A program made the translations under genes and the position numbers. Shown piece by piece: positions 49,668 through 57,320 of a DNA stretch of 64,000 nucleotides. Numbering within the stretch: the stretch's first letter is position 1; each line of letters begins with the position of its first letter. Under the pieces are notes generated by a model. The model saw only the letters and a list, made by a program, of their open reading frames with translations, was not told the DNA's origin and ran no database searches. Source of the stretch: Roseibium sp. Sym1 (GTDB lineage: Bacteria; Pseudomonadota; Alphaproteobacteria; Rhizobiales; Stappiaceae); the NCBI RefSeq assembly GCF_027359675.1, contig NZ_CP114786.1:2764501-2828500 (forward strand), read 5' to 3'.

Positions 49668-49781
49668 CCTCTCCCATTGGGAGAGGTCGGCGCGACTGCG
49701 CCGGGTGAGGGGGCAGACTTTGCGAGGATACGGAGGGGGGGCTCCCCTCACCCCAGCCCTCTCCCCACGGGAGAGGGGGAG
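49668..49781. repeat. Interspersed repeat, family E (copy 2)
   Basis: Arms CCTCTCCCATTGGGAGAGG and CCCTCTCCCCACGGGAGAGGG with inner GGGTGAGGGGGCAGAC / CCCCTCACCC. Occupies the rest of the 363-base gap between receptor and permease genes, as copy 1 does at 23591. Confidence 0.7.
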
Positions 49782-49852
49782 CGTGTCCCCGCATGGTGGC
49801 TTCAACTTCAAAGCATTGAGTGTCGTCAATCGATGTGCCGAAAGCTGGAACA

Positions 49853-51157
49853 ATGAGTTCACACGATCAGACATCCACATCGTCCGGCCCGCCCAAGGGC
49901 ATTGGCCCCATGCAGCGGCGCGAGATGTGGCTGGCCTACATGATGCTGGCGCCGACCTTTGCCATCATCCTGATGATCGTCGCCGGTCCGCTGATGGCCA
50001 ATTTCTGGATCAGCGTGAAACCGGTTCAACTTGCCGATCTCAGGCCGCCCACCGTGCTGGTGAACGAGCGGGCGCGTGGCCGGCCGGAAGCCGCCGGCGA
50101 CAGCGCCACACTGGAATACCGCCTGCGCAACTCGTCCCAGGACGAAGAGATCCGCAATGTCGTCCTGACCGACGAGATTCCGGCAGGATTCGAGCTCGGC
50201 GCCCTGCCGGAGCCATGCTCTGTCACCGGAAGTGTGCTGACCTGTGACCTGGGTACCGTCGAGCCCGGCTGGCGCGACCGGCTGCAGCTTGAAGGAACGG
50301 TAAGCGATGCGTTCCTGTCTGCCGACCGTCCCGAGCGGGCAAGCGAGCCGCAGATCGCCGGCGAGGCCAACAACGTCCTCACCAATTTCGATTTCACGCT
50401 TGAGAATTTCCGCAGGATTTTCAATGCCGACGAATTCTGGTCCGTGCTGCGGGTGACCTTCTATTACACGATTTTCGGCACCGGCGGCGCGCTGGTGCTC
50501 GGCCTGTTTGCCGCCCAGTTGCTCAACACGGTGTTTCCGGGACGTGGCGTCCTGCGCGGCCTGTTCCTGTTTCCCTATGTCTCGCCGGTGATCGCGGTCG
50601 CCTTCACCTGGGTGGTGCTGTTCGATCCGTTTTCCGGAACCCTGAACGCGCTGCTGACAAAGATGGGCGTCGTCGCCGACCCGATCAATTTCTTCGGTCA
50701 GCGGGCGGTCGAGTTCTCGTTCTTCGGCTTGTCCATGGAATTTCCGCTGGCGCTGACGACCGTGATCGCCTTTGAGGCCTGGCGCTATTTCCCGTTGTCC
50801 TTCCTGTTCATCCTTGCGCGCATGCAGTCGATCAACACGGACATGTACGAGGCCGCCGAAATGGACGGCGCGACACCTCTGCAGCAATTCTGGTACCTGT
50901 CGCTGCCGCAGCTGATGGGCATCCTGTCGGTCCTGTTCCTGCTGCGCTTCATCTGGACCTTCAACAAGTTCGACGACATCTTCCTGCTGACCGGCGGCAA
51001 TGCGGGCACGCGTACGCTGACCGTCGATGTCTATGAGCAGGGCTTCGCGCTCTCCAACCTGGGAGCGGGCGCGGCCGTCGCCGTCGTCGTCTTCGTGGTG
51101 CTGGTCACCTTCGCCACCCTGTTCATCCGCTTCTCGCCGAAGGAGGAAGGGCTATGA
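49853..51157 (+). CDS. CUT1 permease (MalF type) with a DUF11-like periplasmic insertion
   Basis: Inner-membrane subunit of 434 aa, about 130 longer than the family norm. TM1 is ~27-52 (LAYMMLAPTFAIILMIVAGP). Residues ~66-152 do not look like permease: LEYRLRNSS, NVVLTDEIPAGFEL and TCDLGTVEPGW match the DUF11 beta-sandwich repeat of surface proteins. Normal permease helices resume at ~195, and the EAAEMDGATPLQQFWYLSLPQL loop is intact. The insert would sit in the first periplasmic loop, where MalF also carries an extra domain elsewhere that touches its receptor. ATG at 49853 has only a weak ribosome-binding site; a GTG at 49820 is the alternative start. Overlaps the next permease by ATGA. Confidence 0.88.
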   Translation: MSSHDQTSTSSGPPKGIGPMQRREMWLAYMMLAPTFAIILMIVAGPLMANFWISVKPVQLADLRPPTVLVNERARGRPEAAGDSATLEYRLRNSSQDEEIRNVVLTDEIPAGFELGALPEPCSVTGSVLTCDLGTVEPGWRDRLQLEGTVSDAFLSADRPERASEPQIAGEANNVLTNFDFTLENFRRIFNADEFWSVLRVTFYYTIFGTGGALVLGLFAAQLLNTVFPGRGVLRGLFLFPYVSPVIAVAFTWVVLFDPFSGTLNALLTKMGVVADPINFFGQRAVEFSFFGLSMEFPLALTTVIAFEAWRYFPLSFLFILARMQSINTDMYEAAEMDGATPLQQFWYLSLPQLMGILSVLFLLRFIWTFNKFDDIFLLTGGNAGTRTLTVDVYEQGFALSNLGAGAAVAVVVFVVLVTFATLFIRFSPKEEGL

Positions 51158-52386
51158 GACCCGGCAGTGTCCTTCTCACCGCGCTCACCGGCCTGATCTG
51201 GGGCGTTACCGCCATGGTGGTGATCGCCGTGACGCTCACCCTGATCACCGGGGAAGTCGCCCTGCCGCAGGCAACCGCCGCCGGTCTTGCCGGCCTCGTC
51301 AGTGCGCTGGTCTTTGTCTGGCGGCAGTCCGCCGGAACCCGGGGCGGGCTGCCTGCCTGGGGGCTTTCCGCCGGTGCGCTTTTCCTGGTGCTGATGGCGG
51401 CGTCCTTCGCCGCGCCCTTCGGTCTTTCACTCGGCACCACCCCGGTGTGGCAGGGGCTTGCCCTGATCGTCTTCGTCGCCGGCGTGACGGCGGCCAACCG
51501 GATCTCGCTCGGCGGCGCACGCCTCGGTGCGATGAGCCGGTACGAGCGGGAGGTCATCTATATCCGCATTGCCAAGGGCATCGGCTTTGTCGTCTTCACC
51601 ATCATCGTGGCGTTGCCCTTCTACGTGATGGTGATGACCTCGCTGAAGAGCCAACAGGCGCTTCTGGCCAATCCGCTCGATCTTTCCATCGATGTCAGCC
51701 AGGGGCTGGACGGCCTGTTCCGCTCCTATGTGGAACTGTTCACCCAGTTCAATTTCGGCCGTTACCTGATGGTGTCCGCCTTCGTTTCCATTGCGACCGT
51801 CGTGCTGACGCTGCTCTTTTCGGTGCCGGGCGCCTATGCGGTCTCAAGGTTGCGTTTCCCGGGGCAGGCATTCCTGGCCCGTTCGGTGCTGCTGATCTAC
51901 ATGGTGCCGGCCATCGTGCTGGTGATCCCGCTCTACGCGGTCTTCTCCCAGCTTGGCCTCCGCAACACGCTCACAGGTCTTCTGATCGTCTATCCGGCAA
52001 CCACCATTCCGGTCGCGCTCTACATGTTGCAGGGCTATTTCCGCGGTCTGCCCTCGGAGCTGGAAGAGGCCGGGCTGATGGACGGGCTGTCGCGCATCGG
52101 CGTGATCCTGAAGATCACGCTGCCGCTGTCCCTGCCGGCGCTCGCCTCGGTGTCGCTCTATGTCTTCATGATCGCCTGGAACGAGTTCCTGTTCGCCTTC
52201 ATGTTCCTCGACGATCCGGACATCTTCACCCTGTCGCGCGGTGTCGTGTCCCTGAATTCCTCCGAGGTGCCGCGTCAGCACCTCATGGCGGGCGCGGTGA
52301 TTGCGACCGTGCCCGTCCTTGTCATCTTCCTGTGGTTCGAACGCTTCCTTGTGCAGGGCCTGACGGCCGGCAGCGTCAAGGGTTGA
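51154..52386 (+). CDS. CUT1 permease (MalG type) with a membrane-spanning N-terminal extension
   Basis: Inner-membrane subunit of 410 aa. Residues ~135-410 are a complete MalG-type permease: FVVFTIIVALPFYVMVMTSLK, EEAGLMDGLSRIGVILKITLPLSLP as EAA loop, and FLVQGLTAGSVKG at the end. The first ~130 residues add about four hydrophobic helices (GLIWGVTAMVVIAVTLTLIT, AAGLAGLVSALVFVW, LSAGALFLVLMAASF, GLALIVFVAGVTAAN) not found in ordinary family members. Partner of the equally atypical MalF-type protein. Confidence 0.9.
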   Translation: MRPGSVLLTALTGLIWGVTAMVVIAVTLTLITGEVALPQATAAGLAGLVSALVFVWRQSAGTRGGLPAWGLSAGALFLVLMAASFAAPFGLSLGTTPVWQGLALIVFVAGVTAANRISLGGARLGAMSRYEREVIYIRIAKGIGFVVFTIIVALPFYVMVMTSLKSQQALLANPLDLSIDVSQGLDGLFRSYVELFTQFNFGRYLMVSAFVSIATVVLTLLFSVPGAYAVSRLRFPGQAFLARSVLLIYMVPAIVLVIPLYAVFSQLGLRNTLTGLLIVYPATTIPVALYMLQGYFRGLPSELEEAGLMDGLSRIGVILKITLPLSLPALASVSLYVFMIAWNEFLFAFMFLDDPDIFTLSRGVVSLNSSEVPRQHLMAGAVIATVPVLVIFLWFERFLVQGLTAGSVKG

Positions 52387-52400
52387 GCAATCAATGAAAA

Positions 52401-52420
52401 GGGCTCTTTGAAAGAGGCCC
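52401..52420. other. Short stem-loop before the GH63 gene
   Basis: GGGCTCTTT-G-AAAGAGGCCC, a stem with one bulged base, 14 bases after the permease stop and just upstream of the GAGGAG site of the hydrolase gene. It may tune translation or mRNA stability. Confidence 0.4.
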
Positions 52421-52432
52421 GAGGAGTTAACT

Positions 52433-53722
52433 GTGTCGTACACAGACCTGGATCAAAAGGCCAAGACCATCCTGACGGAAAACGATCAGGGCGGCTACAC
52501 CATCCCGACCAAGGGGCTTTATCCCTATCAGTGGAACTGGGATTCCGTCTTCGTCGCGCTCGGCTTCGCCGAGTTCGACCAGGACCGCGCCTGGCGCGAG
52601 ATCGAAATGCTGTTCGAAGGCCAGTGGCGCGACGGCATGGTGCCCCACATCCTGTTCCGCAAGGATGACCCGAGCTATTTCCCGGGACCGGGCGTCTGGG
52701 GGACGGACGGCGGTCCGATTCCGAGTTCCGGGCATTCCCAGCCGCCGGTCGCCGCCTCGGTGATCCTCGATCTGGTCCGGAACGACCGGACGGGCAAGGC
52801 GCTCGAACGGGCCGCCTCTCTGTTGCCCGGCCTGATGGCCTGGCACCGCTGGTACCTGAACTACCGGGACCCGAAGGGCCTCGGCGTGATCGCGGTGATC
52901 CATCCCTGGGAATCCGGCCGCGACAACCTGCCGGACTGGGACGACGCGCTCCGGGCCGTCGAGGTCAAGGACATCGCGCCCTATGAGCGCAAGGACACCT
53001 CCCATGTCGATCCGGCGATGCGCCCGCACAAGGAAGACTACGACCGTTACTTGAGCATCGTCGCCGCCTGCCGGAAGGTCGGCTGGGATTCGGCGCAGGT
53101 GGCCGAGAGCTGCCCCTTCTTCGTTGCCGACCCGGGCGTGACCTTCATCTTCCTGCGCGCCAACCGGGATCTTCTGGCGCTTGCCGAGAGGCTCGGCAAG
53201 GACGCCGAGGCGGACGAGATCCGCGGCTGGATTTCACGGATGGAAACGGGGGCGAAGACGCTCTGGAACGAAGAGATCCGGGCGCATGTCGCCCTGGATG
53301 AACGCTCCGGAAAACAGACGGACGGGATCTCGAGTGCATCGTTTCTGGCCCTTTATGCGGGCCTGGCCGACGCCGCGACGCTGACATCGCTGCAAGGCCA
53401 TTTCGACCGGATCGCGGCCAAGGTGCGCTATATGATGCCGTCCTACGATCCCGATCATCGTTGCTACGAACCGCTGCGCTACTGGCGCGGGCCGGTCTGG
53501 GCCATGATCAACTACATGATCGCCAAGGGCTTTGCGGAAGCCGGAGACACGGCGCGTGCCGACCGGCTGCGCCGCGACACGGCCAGCCTGATCGAGACCA
53601 GCGGGTTCGCCGAATATTTCAGCCCGGAAACGGGTGCCGGCGCCGGTGGAGGTTCCTTTTCCTGGACGGCGGCCATCTGGCTCACCTGGGCTTCGCCCTC
53701 TCACGCGCAGCAGGCAGCTTAA
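52433..53722 (+). CDS. GH63-type glycosylglycerate hydrolase (MGH1-like)
   Basis: Cytoplasmic (alpha/alpha)6-barrel hydrolase of 429 aa, in the GH63 branch that includes mannosylglycerate and glucosylglycerate hydrolases. Key segments: [15 protein letters not shown] (~30-44), [14 protein letters not shown] with the probable general acid Asp164, [19 protein letters not shown], and EYFSPETG with the probable general base Glu399. Lengths near 420-430 aa suit bacterial glycosylglycerate hydrolases rather than the larger eukaryotic GH63 enzymes. Start GTG at 52433 with GAGGAG. The glycerate kinase upstream would use one product. Another alpha-glucoside substrate cannot be excluded. Confidence 0.85.
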   Translation: MSYTDLDQKAKTILTENDQGGYTIPTKGLYPYQWNWDSVFVALGFAEFDQDRAWREIEMLFEGQWRDGMVPHILFRKDDPSYFPGPGVWGTDGGPIPSSGHSQPPVAASVILDLVRNDRTGKALERAASLLPGLMAWHRWYLNYRDPKGLGVIAVIHPWESGRDNLPDWDDALRAVEVKDIAPYERKDTSHVDPAMRPHKEDYDRYLSIVAACRKVGWDSAQVAESCPFFVADPGVTFIFLRANRDLLALAERLGKDAEADEIRGWISRMETGAKTLWNEEIRAHVALDERSGKQTDGISSASFLALYAGLADAATLTSLQGHFDRIAAKVRYMMPSYDPDHRCYEPLRYWRGPVWAMINYMIAKGFAEAGDTARADRLRRDTASLIETSGFAEYFSPETGAGAGGGSFSWTAAIWLTWASPSHAQQAA

Positions 53723-53739
53723 GAGTAGGAGAGCATGAA

Positions 53740-54798
53740 ATGGGAGCGATCCAGCTCAACAGGGTCGAAAAGTGGTTCGGCGACCTGCAGGTCATCAAGG
53801 GCATCGACCTCGACATCAAGGATGGTGAATTCGTCATCTTCGTGGGGCCGTCCGGCTGCGGAAAATCGACGCTGCTGCGGCTGATCTCCGGCCTGGAGGA
53901 AACCAGCCGCGGCACGATCGACATCGACGGCAAGGATGTCACCGCGCTGCCGCCGTCCGGGCGCGGGTTGTCCATGGTGTTCCAGTCCTACGCGCTCTAT
54001 CCGCACATGTCCGTGCGCGAGAATGTCGGCTTCGGCCTGAAGACGGCCGGTGTGCCGAAGGCCGAGATCGACAGCAAGGTCAACGCCGCTGCGGATGTTC
54101 TGAAGCTCGGAGATTATCTCGACCGGCGCCCGAAGGCATTGTCCGGCGGTCAGCGCCAGCGTGTCGCGATCGGCCGGGCGATCGTGCGCGAGCCGAGCGC
54201 GTTCCTGTTTGACGAGCCCCTGTCGAATCTGGACGCGGCCCTGCGTGTGGAAATGCGCTTCGAGGTCGCCCGCCTGCACAAGAGCCTCGGCACCACGATG
54301 ATCTACGTGACCCACGACCAGGTGGAAGCCATGACGCTGGCGGACAAGATCGTTGTCCTTCAGGGCGGCACGATCGAGCAGGTGGGGTCGCCGCGCGAGC
54401 TTTACGAGCGGCCGGACAACCTGTTCGTCGCCCAGTTCATCGGTTCGCCGAAGATGAATGTGCTGCCCTGTTCCGTTTCCGGCGACCAGTTTTCGCTCCA
54501 GGGACATGGCGGGGGCCACTACCCGCATGCGGGCTCGGTGCAGGCTCCGGTCAAGCTCGGCATCCGGCCGGAACACATGGCTGTCGTCGGTGAGGGCGAG
54601 GGCCATTGCATGGGGACGGTGGAAGTCGCCGAATATCTCGGCGCGGACACGTTCCTCTATGTTGCGCTGGACGGCCTGGAGACGGTTCTTGTGCGCATCA
54701 GCGGCGCGGACACTGTCGAAGAAGGTGCGCGTGTCGGGCTGAATTTCGATGAGGCGCGCATGCATTTCTTCGATACGGACGGTCAGGCGGTCAGATAG
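53740..54798 (+). CDS. CUT1 ABC transporter ATP-binding protein (MsmK/UgpC type)
   Basis: ATPase of 352 aa completing the LacI-controlled importer. Walker [10 protein letters not shown], signature [10 protein letters not shown], Walker [14 protein letters not shown]-loop [13 protein letters not shown] and a C-terminal TOBE domain. The ATG at 53740 is chosen (AGGAGA seven bases before); ATG 53735 is out of frame. It resembles the ATPase at 19244 closely in the nucleotide-binding half but differs in the C-terminal part. Confidence 0.93.
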   Translation: MGAIQLNRVEKWFGDLQVIKGIDLDIKDGEFVIFVGPSGCGKSTLLRLISGLEETSRGTIDIDGKDVTALPPSGRGLSMVFQSYALYPHMSVRENVGFGLKTAGVPKAEIDSKVNAAADVLKLGDYLDRRPKALSGGQRQRVAIGRAIVREPSAFLFDEPLSNLDAALRVEMRFEVARLHKSLGTTMIYVTHDQVEAMTLADKIVVLQGGTIEQVGSPRELYERPDNLFVAQFIGSPKMNVLPCSVSGDQFSLQGHGGGHYPHAGSVQAPVKLGIRPEHMAVVGEGEGHCMGTVEVAEYLGADTFLYVALDGLETVLVRISGADTVEEGARVGLNFDEARMHFFDTDGQAVR

Positions 54799-54817
54799 GC
54801 AGAGCCCCTTGCGGCTA

Positions 54818-56260
54818 TCAGTTCTTGCAGAGGATCTGGACCGTGTAGCGGGCGGCTTCCTCGTCGATTACGGTCGGGCTCTTCAGCCGGGTGATCGTGT
54901 TGTAGGACGGCGACAGCCCGAGGCTCTCCATGAAGGTGGACATCAGCCGGCCGCGGATGGCGAAATTGATGTTCTCAGGCAGATCGCCGGCCACCTGCAG
55001 TGTCTTGAACTTGTCCAGGCGCGACACGACCGTGCCGATCAGGGCACCTGTCCTGTCCAGCACGGGCCCGCCGGAATTGCCCGGCTGCACCGGTGCGGAC
55101 ACCATGAAATGGCGGATGTCGCCCTTGACCCCGGCCAGTGACGAGACGATTCCGTAGGTGAAATTCAGGTTGTTGTCGAGGATCTGCGCGAAGGGATACC
55201 CGAGGACAAACACCTCTTCCCCGCGCACGATAGGCTGTTTCGACCGGAATTGCGCGAAATGTTCCGCGTGCTTGCTGTCCAGCTGGATGATGGCCAGGTC
55301 ATTGACCAGGTCGGCCTGCACCAGGCTGGCGGTGCCATGGCCGGGCACTTCCAGAAAACCGCAGTCGCTGACCACATGCGCATTGGTGCCGATATGCCCG
55401 GCCGCCGTGACCAGGTAGCCCGAGCCCGAGGAGGAGCCTGTGGGCATCTTGCGGGCCCGGTCGGATTTGCCCGTTGCCGCGGCCGCGGCGTGCTTGCCCG
55501 CTTCCGGTGTGTTCAGGTCCGGAGCGGAGGTCATGGCATCGAGCTTGCCTGTATCCTGGTTGCCCTCGAAATAACGCAGACTGTTGGACATGGCGACAGC
55601 GACCCGGTCCATGAACACCGCGTGTCTCGGCTCCCAGGAGAGCGAGAAGCCCCTGTTGTCGGCGGCGGTCTTCATGATCCTGGCATAGAAGTCGCGGCCG
55701 TCCTTTTGGCCGGAGACGACAAAATAGTCGTTTCTCATCAGCTTGAATTCGACGGTTCTGCCGTCGCCTGTCCGGGTCAGGCGCCTGAACAGGTCCTTGT
55801 AGGCGGTTTCCGTGTGGGGAACACGCAGGGTCTCCAGCGCGATGCTGCCGTCATAGGCCTGCCAGCGCTGCCCGCGTTCGCCCGGGGTGGGCGGTTCGAA
55901 CAGTTTCACCGGCACGCCGAATGTTATGCCGGTCGACGCATCGTTCTTCGTTTCGAAGCCGACGCGCTTGACGAGGTCCAGACCGTCGCGCTGCAGGACC
56001 AGAAGTTCGGCAGGATCCAGCACGCCGTCGGGTTCATACTCCCGGTGCTTCTGGAATGTGGTCAGGGCGTTGTAGGTGAGCTTGCCGAATGTGCCGTCCA
56101 CGATCGAGGCGTAGTCGCCGGTAAAAACCAGAAGGAATTGCGTCCGGATGCGTTCCTGGTAGGTCATCTCGTTGAACCAGGCCTTGGACTGATTGTAGTC
56201 CGCCAGGCTCGATCCGGCCGATACAAACAACAAAAACACTGCCAATAGGAATGAACGCAT
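54818..56260 (-). CDS. Secreted trypsin-like (S1C/DegP-type) serine protease
   Basis: A 480-aa protein with a signal peptide (MRSFLLAVFLLFVSAGSSLA|DY). Residues ~25-95 contain a peptidoglycan-binding-like helical segment (VDGTFGKLTYNALTTFQKH). The C-terminal protease domain has the triad His295 (GTNAHVVSD), Asp321 (NDLAIIQLD) and Ser396 (QPGNSGGPV). There is no PDZ domain after it. The ATG at 56258-56260 has GGAGCTGGTG upstream; the extension to 56302 is rejected. Convergent with the ATPase gene. A periplasmic protease or protease-like sensor is likely. Confidence 0.88.
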   Translation of the reverse strand: MRSFLLAVFLLFVSAGSSLADYNQSKAWFNEMTYQERIRTQFLLVFTGDYASIVDGTFGKLTYNALTTFQKHREYEPDGVLDPAELLVLQRDGLDLVKRVGFETKNDASTGITFGVPVKLFEPPTPGERGQRWQAYDGSIALETLRVPHTETAYKDLFRRLTRTGDGRTVEFKLMRNDYFVVSGQKDGRDFYARIMKTAADNRGFSLSWEPRHAVFMDRVAVAMSNSLRYFEGNQDTGKLDAMTSAPDLNTPEAGKHAAAAATGKSDRARKMPTGSSSGSGYLVTAAGHIGTNAHVVSDCGFLEVPGHGTASLVQADLVNDLAIIQLDSKHAEHFAQFRSKQPIVRGEEVFVLGYPFAQILDNNLNFTYGIVSSLAGVKGDIRHFMVSAPVQPGNSGGPVLDRTGALIGTVVSRLDKFKTLQVAGDLPENINFAIRGRLMSTFMESLGLSPSYNTITRLKSPTVIDEEAARYTVQILCKN

Positions 56261-56355
56261 CACCAGCTCCCGCACCCGTGGTCGCGCACTACACTTTAGC
56301 AAAACCGGCCGACAGGGAACAGGCCGGGCGAGGTCTGCGGGGGATATCTCGGGAT

Positions 56356-56371
56356 TAGGGTCCTGACCCTA
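56356..56371. promoter_or_regulatory. Perfect palindrome TAGGGTC-CT-GACCCTA
   Basis: A 16-bp inverted repeat in the 127-base gap between the protease gene and the transglutaminase gene. It could be an operator for the protease promoter or a short terminator hairpin for the gene cluster upstream; no T-run supports the latter. Confidence 0.4.
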
Positions 56372-56387
56372 GGAACGGCACCCGCCG

Positions 56388-57263
56388 TCAATGTGGAATG
56401 ACATCCACCTTGTGGCTCGTCGTCTGGCCGCCGGCAGTGCGCAGGGCCCCCTTGACCGGAGCGACATCGCCGTAATCGCGTCCGTAGGCCACCACGATGT
56501 GATCCTGGCCGACCCGAAGCGCGTTGGTCGGGTCGTATTCGACCCAGCCCACATCAATGCCGCACCACGCCCGTACCCAGGCATGCATCGCATCGGCCCC
56601 TTCAAGGCGCGGCTGGCCCTTTGGCGGAATCGTGCGCAGGAAACCGCTGACATAGCCTGCCGGGATGCCGATACTCCTGAGGCAGGCAATCATGATGTGC
56701 GAGAAGTCCTGGCAAACTCCGTGACGGCGCTCGAAGGCTTCCATGACCGGCGTGTCGACCGTGGTGGCCTCCGCGTCGAATTTCAGCTCCGCATTGAGGG
56801 CCTTGCCGAGCGCCTCCACGGCGCAGAGAGTGCTCATGTCCGTCGAGGCATGCTGCTGTGCATAGTGCGCAAAGGCGGGATCGAGCGGCAGCCGCGGAGA
56901 CGCTGCCAGAAAATGCAGGGGTTCGTTCGGGGCCAGCGACTGGATGCTGCCGAGTTCCCTCGGCAACAGGTTCAAGGGCGGGGAAATGTCGAATTCTTCC
57001 GGAACGGCTGTCCTGTCGACACGGGCCTTCAGCTTGAAGACAAGGTCGCTGTGGGAGCTGCGATAGGCCACATCGGTGACCGCGTTTCCGAAAAAATCGA
57101 TGCGATCATGCCGTTCCGACGGCTCGGGCAGCAACTGGACCTGCCCGGCCAGAAGCCGTTGTGCGCCTGAAATGGTTGCCGGCATCAGGCGCAGGGCGTG
57201 GCGCCCGGCATTTGCCGGACTGGCATAGTTGTAGCTGATTTCAAGATTCAGGTCGTAAAGCAA
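56388..57263 (-). CDS. Transglutaminase-like cysteine protease/transferase
   Basis: A 291-aa protein with the bacterial transglutaminase N-terminal beta domain (~1-80) and a transglutaminase-like core. The triad is Cys in RRHGVCQDFSH, His in DAMHAWVRAW and Asp in EYDPTNA. The start is TTG at 57263 (LLYDLNLEISYNY), the only reasonable frame opening; GAGACG lies upstream. It follows the ATP-grasp/alpha-E gene by 57 bases. In this gene family it is predicted to cut or form amide bonds on a small peptide. Confidence 0.88.
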   Translation of the reverse strand: MLYDLNLEISYNYASPANAGRHALRLMPATISGAQRLLAGQVQLLPEPSERHDRIDFFGNAVTDVAYRSSHSDLVFKLKARVDRTAVPEEFDISPPLNLLPRELGSIQSLAPNEPLHFLAASPRLPLDPAFAHYAQQHASTDMSTLCAVEALGKALNAELKFDAEATTVDTPVMEAFERRHGVCQDFSHIMIACLRSIGIPAGYVSGFLRTIPPKGQPRLEGADAMHAWVRAWCGIDVGWVEYDPTNALRVGQDHIVVAYGRDYGDVAPVKGALRTAGGQTTSHKVDVIPH

Positions 57264-57320
57264 AATCGTCTCGTTGCCGGCAGGGTGTTGGGTCCGGTGT
57301 ACTCAAAAGCGGGGTTAAGG

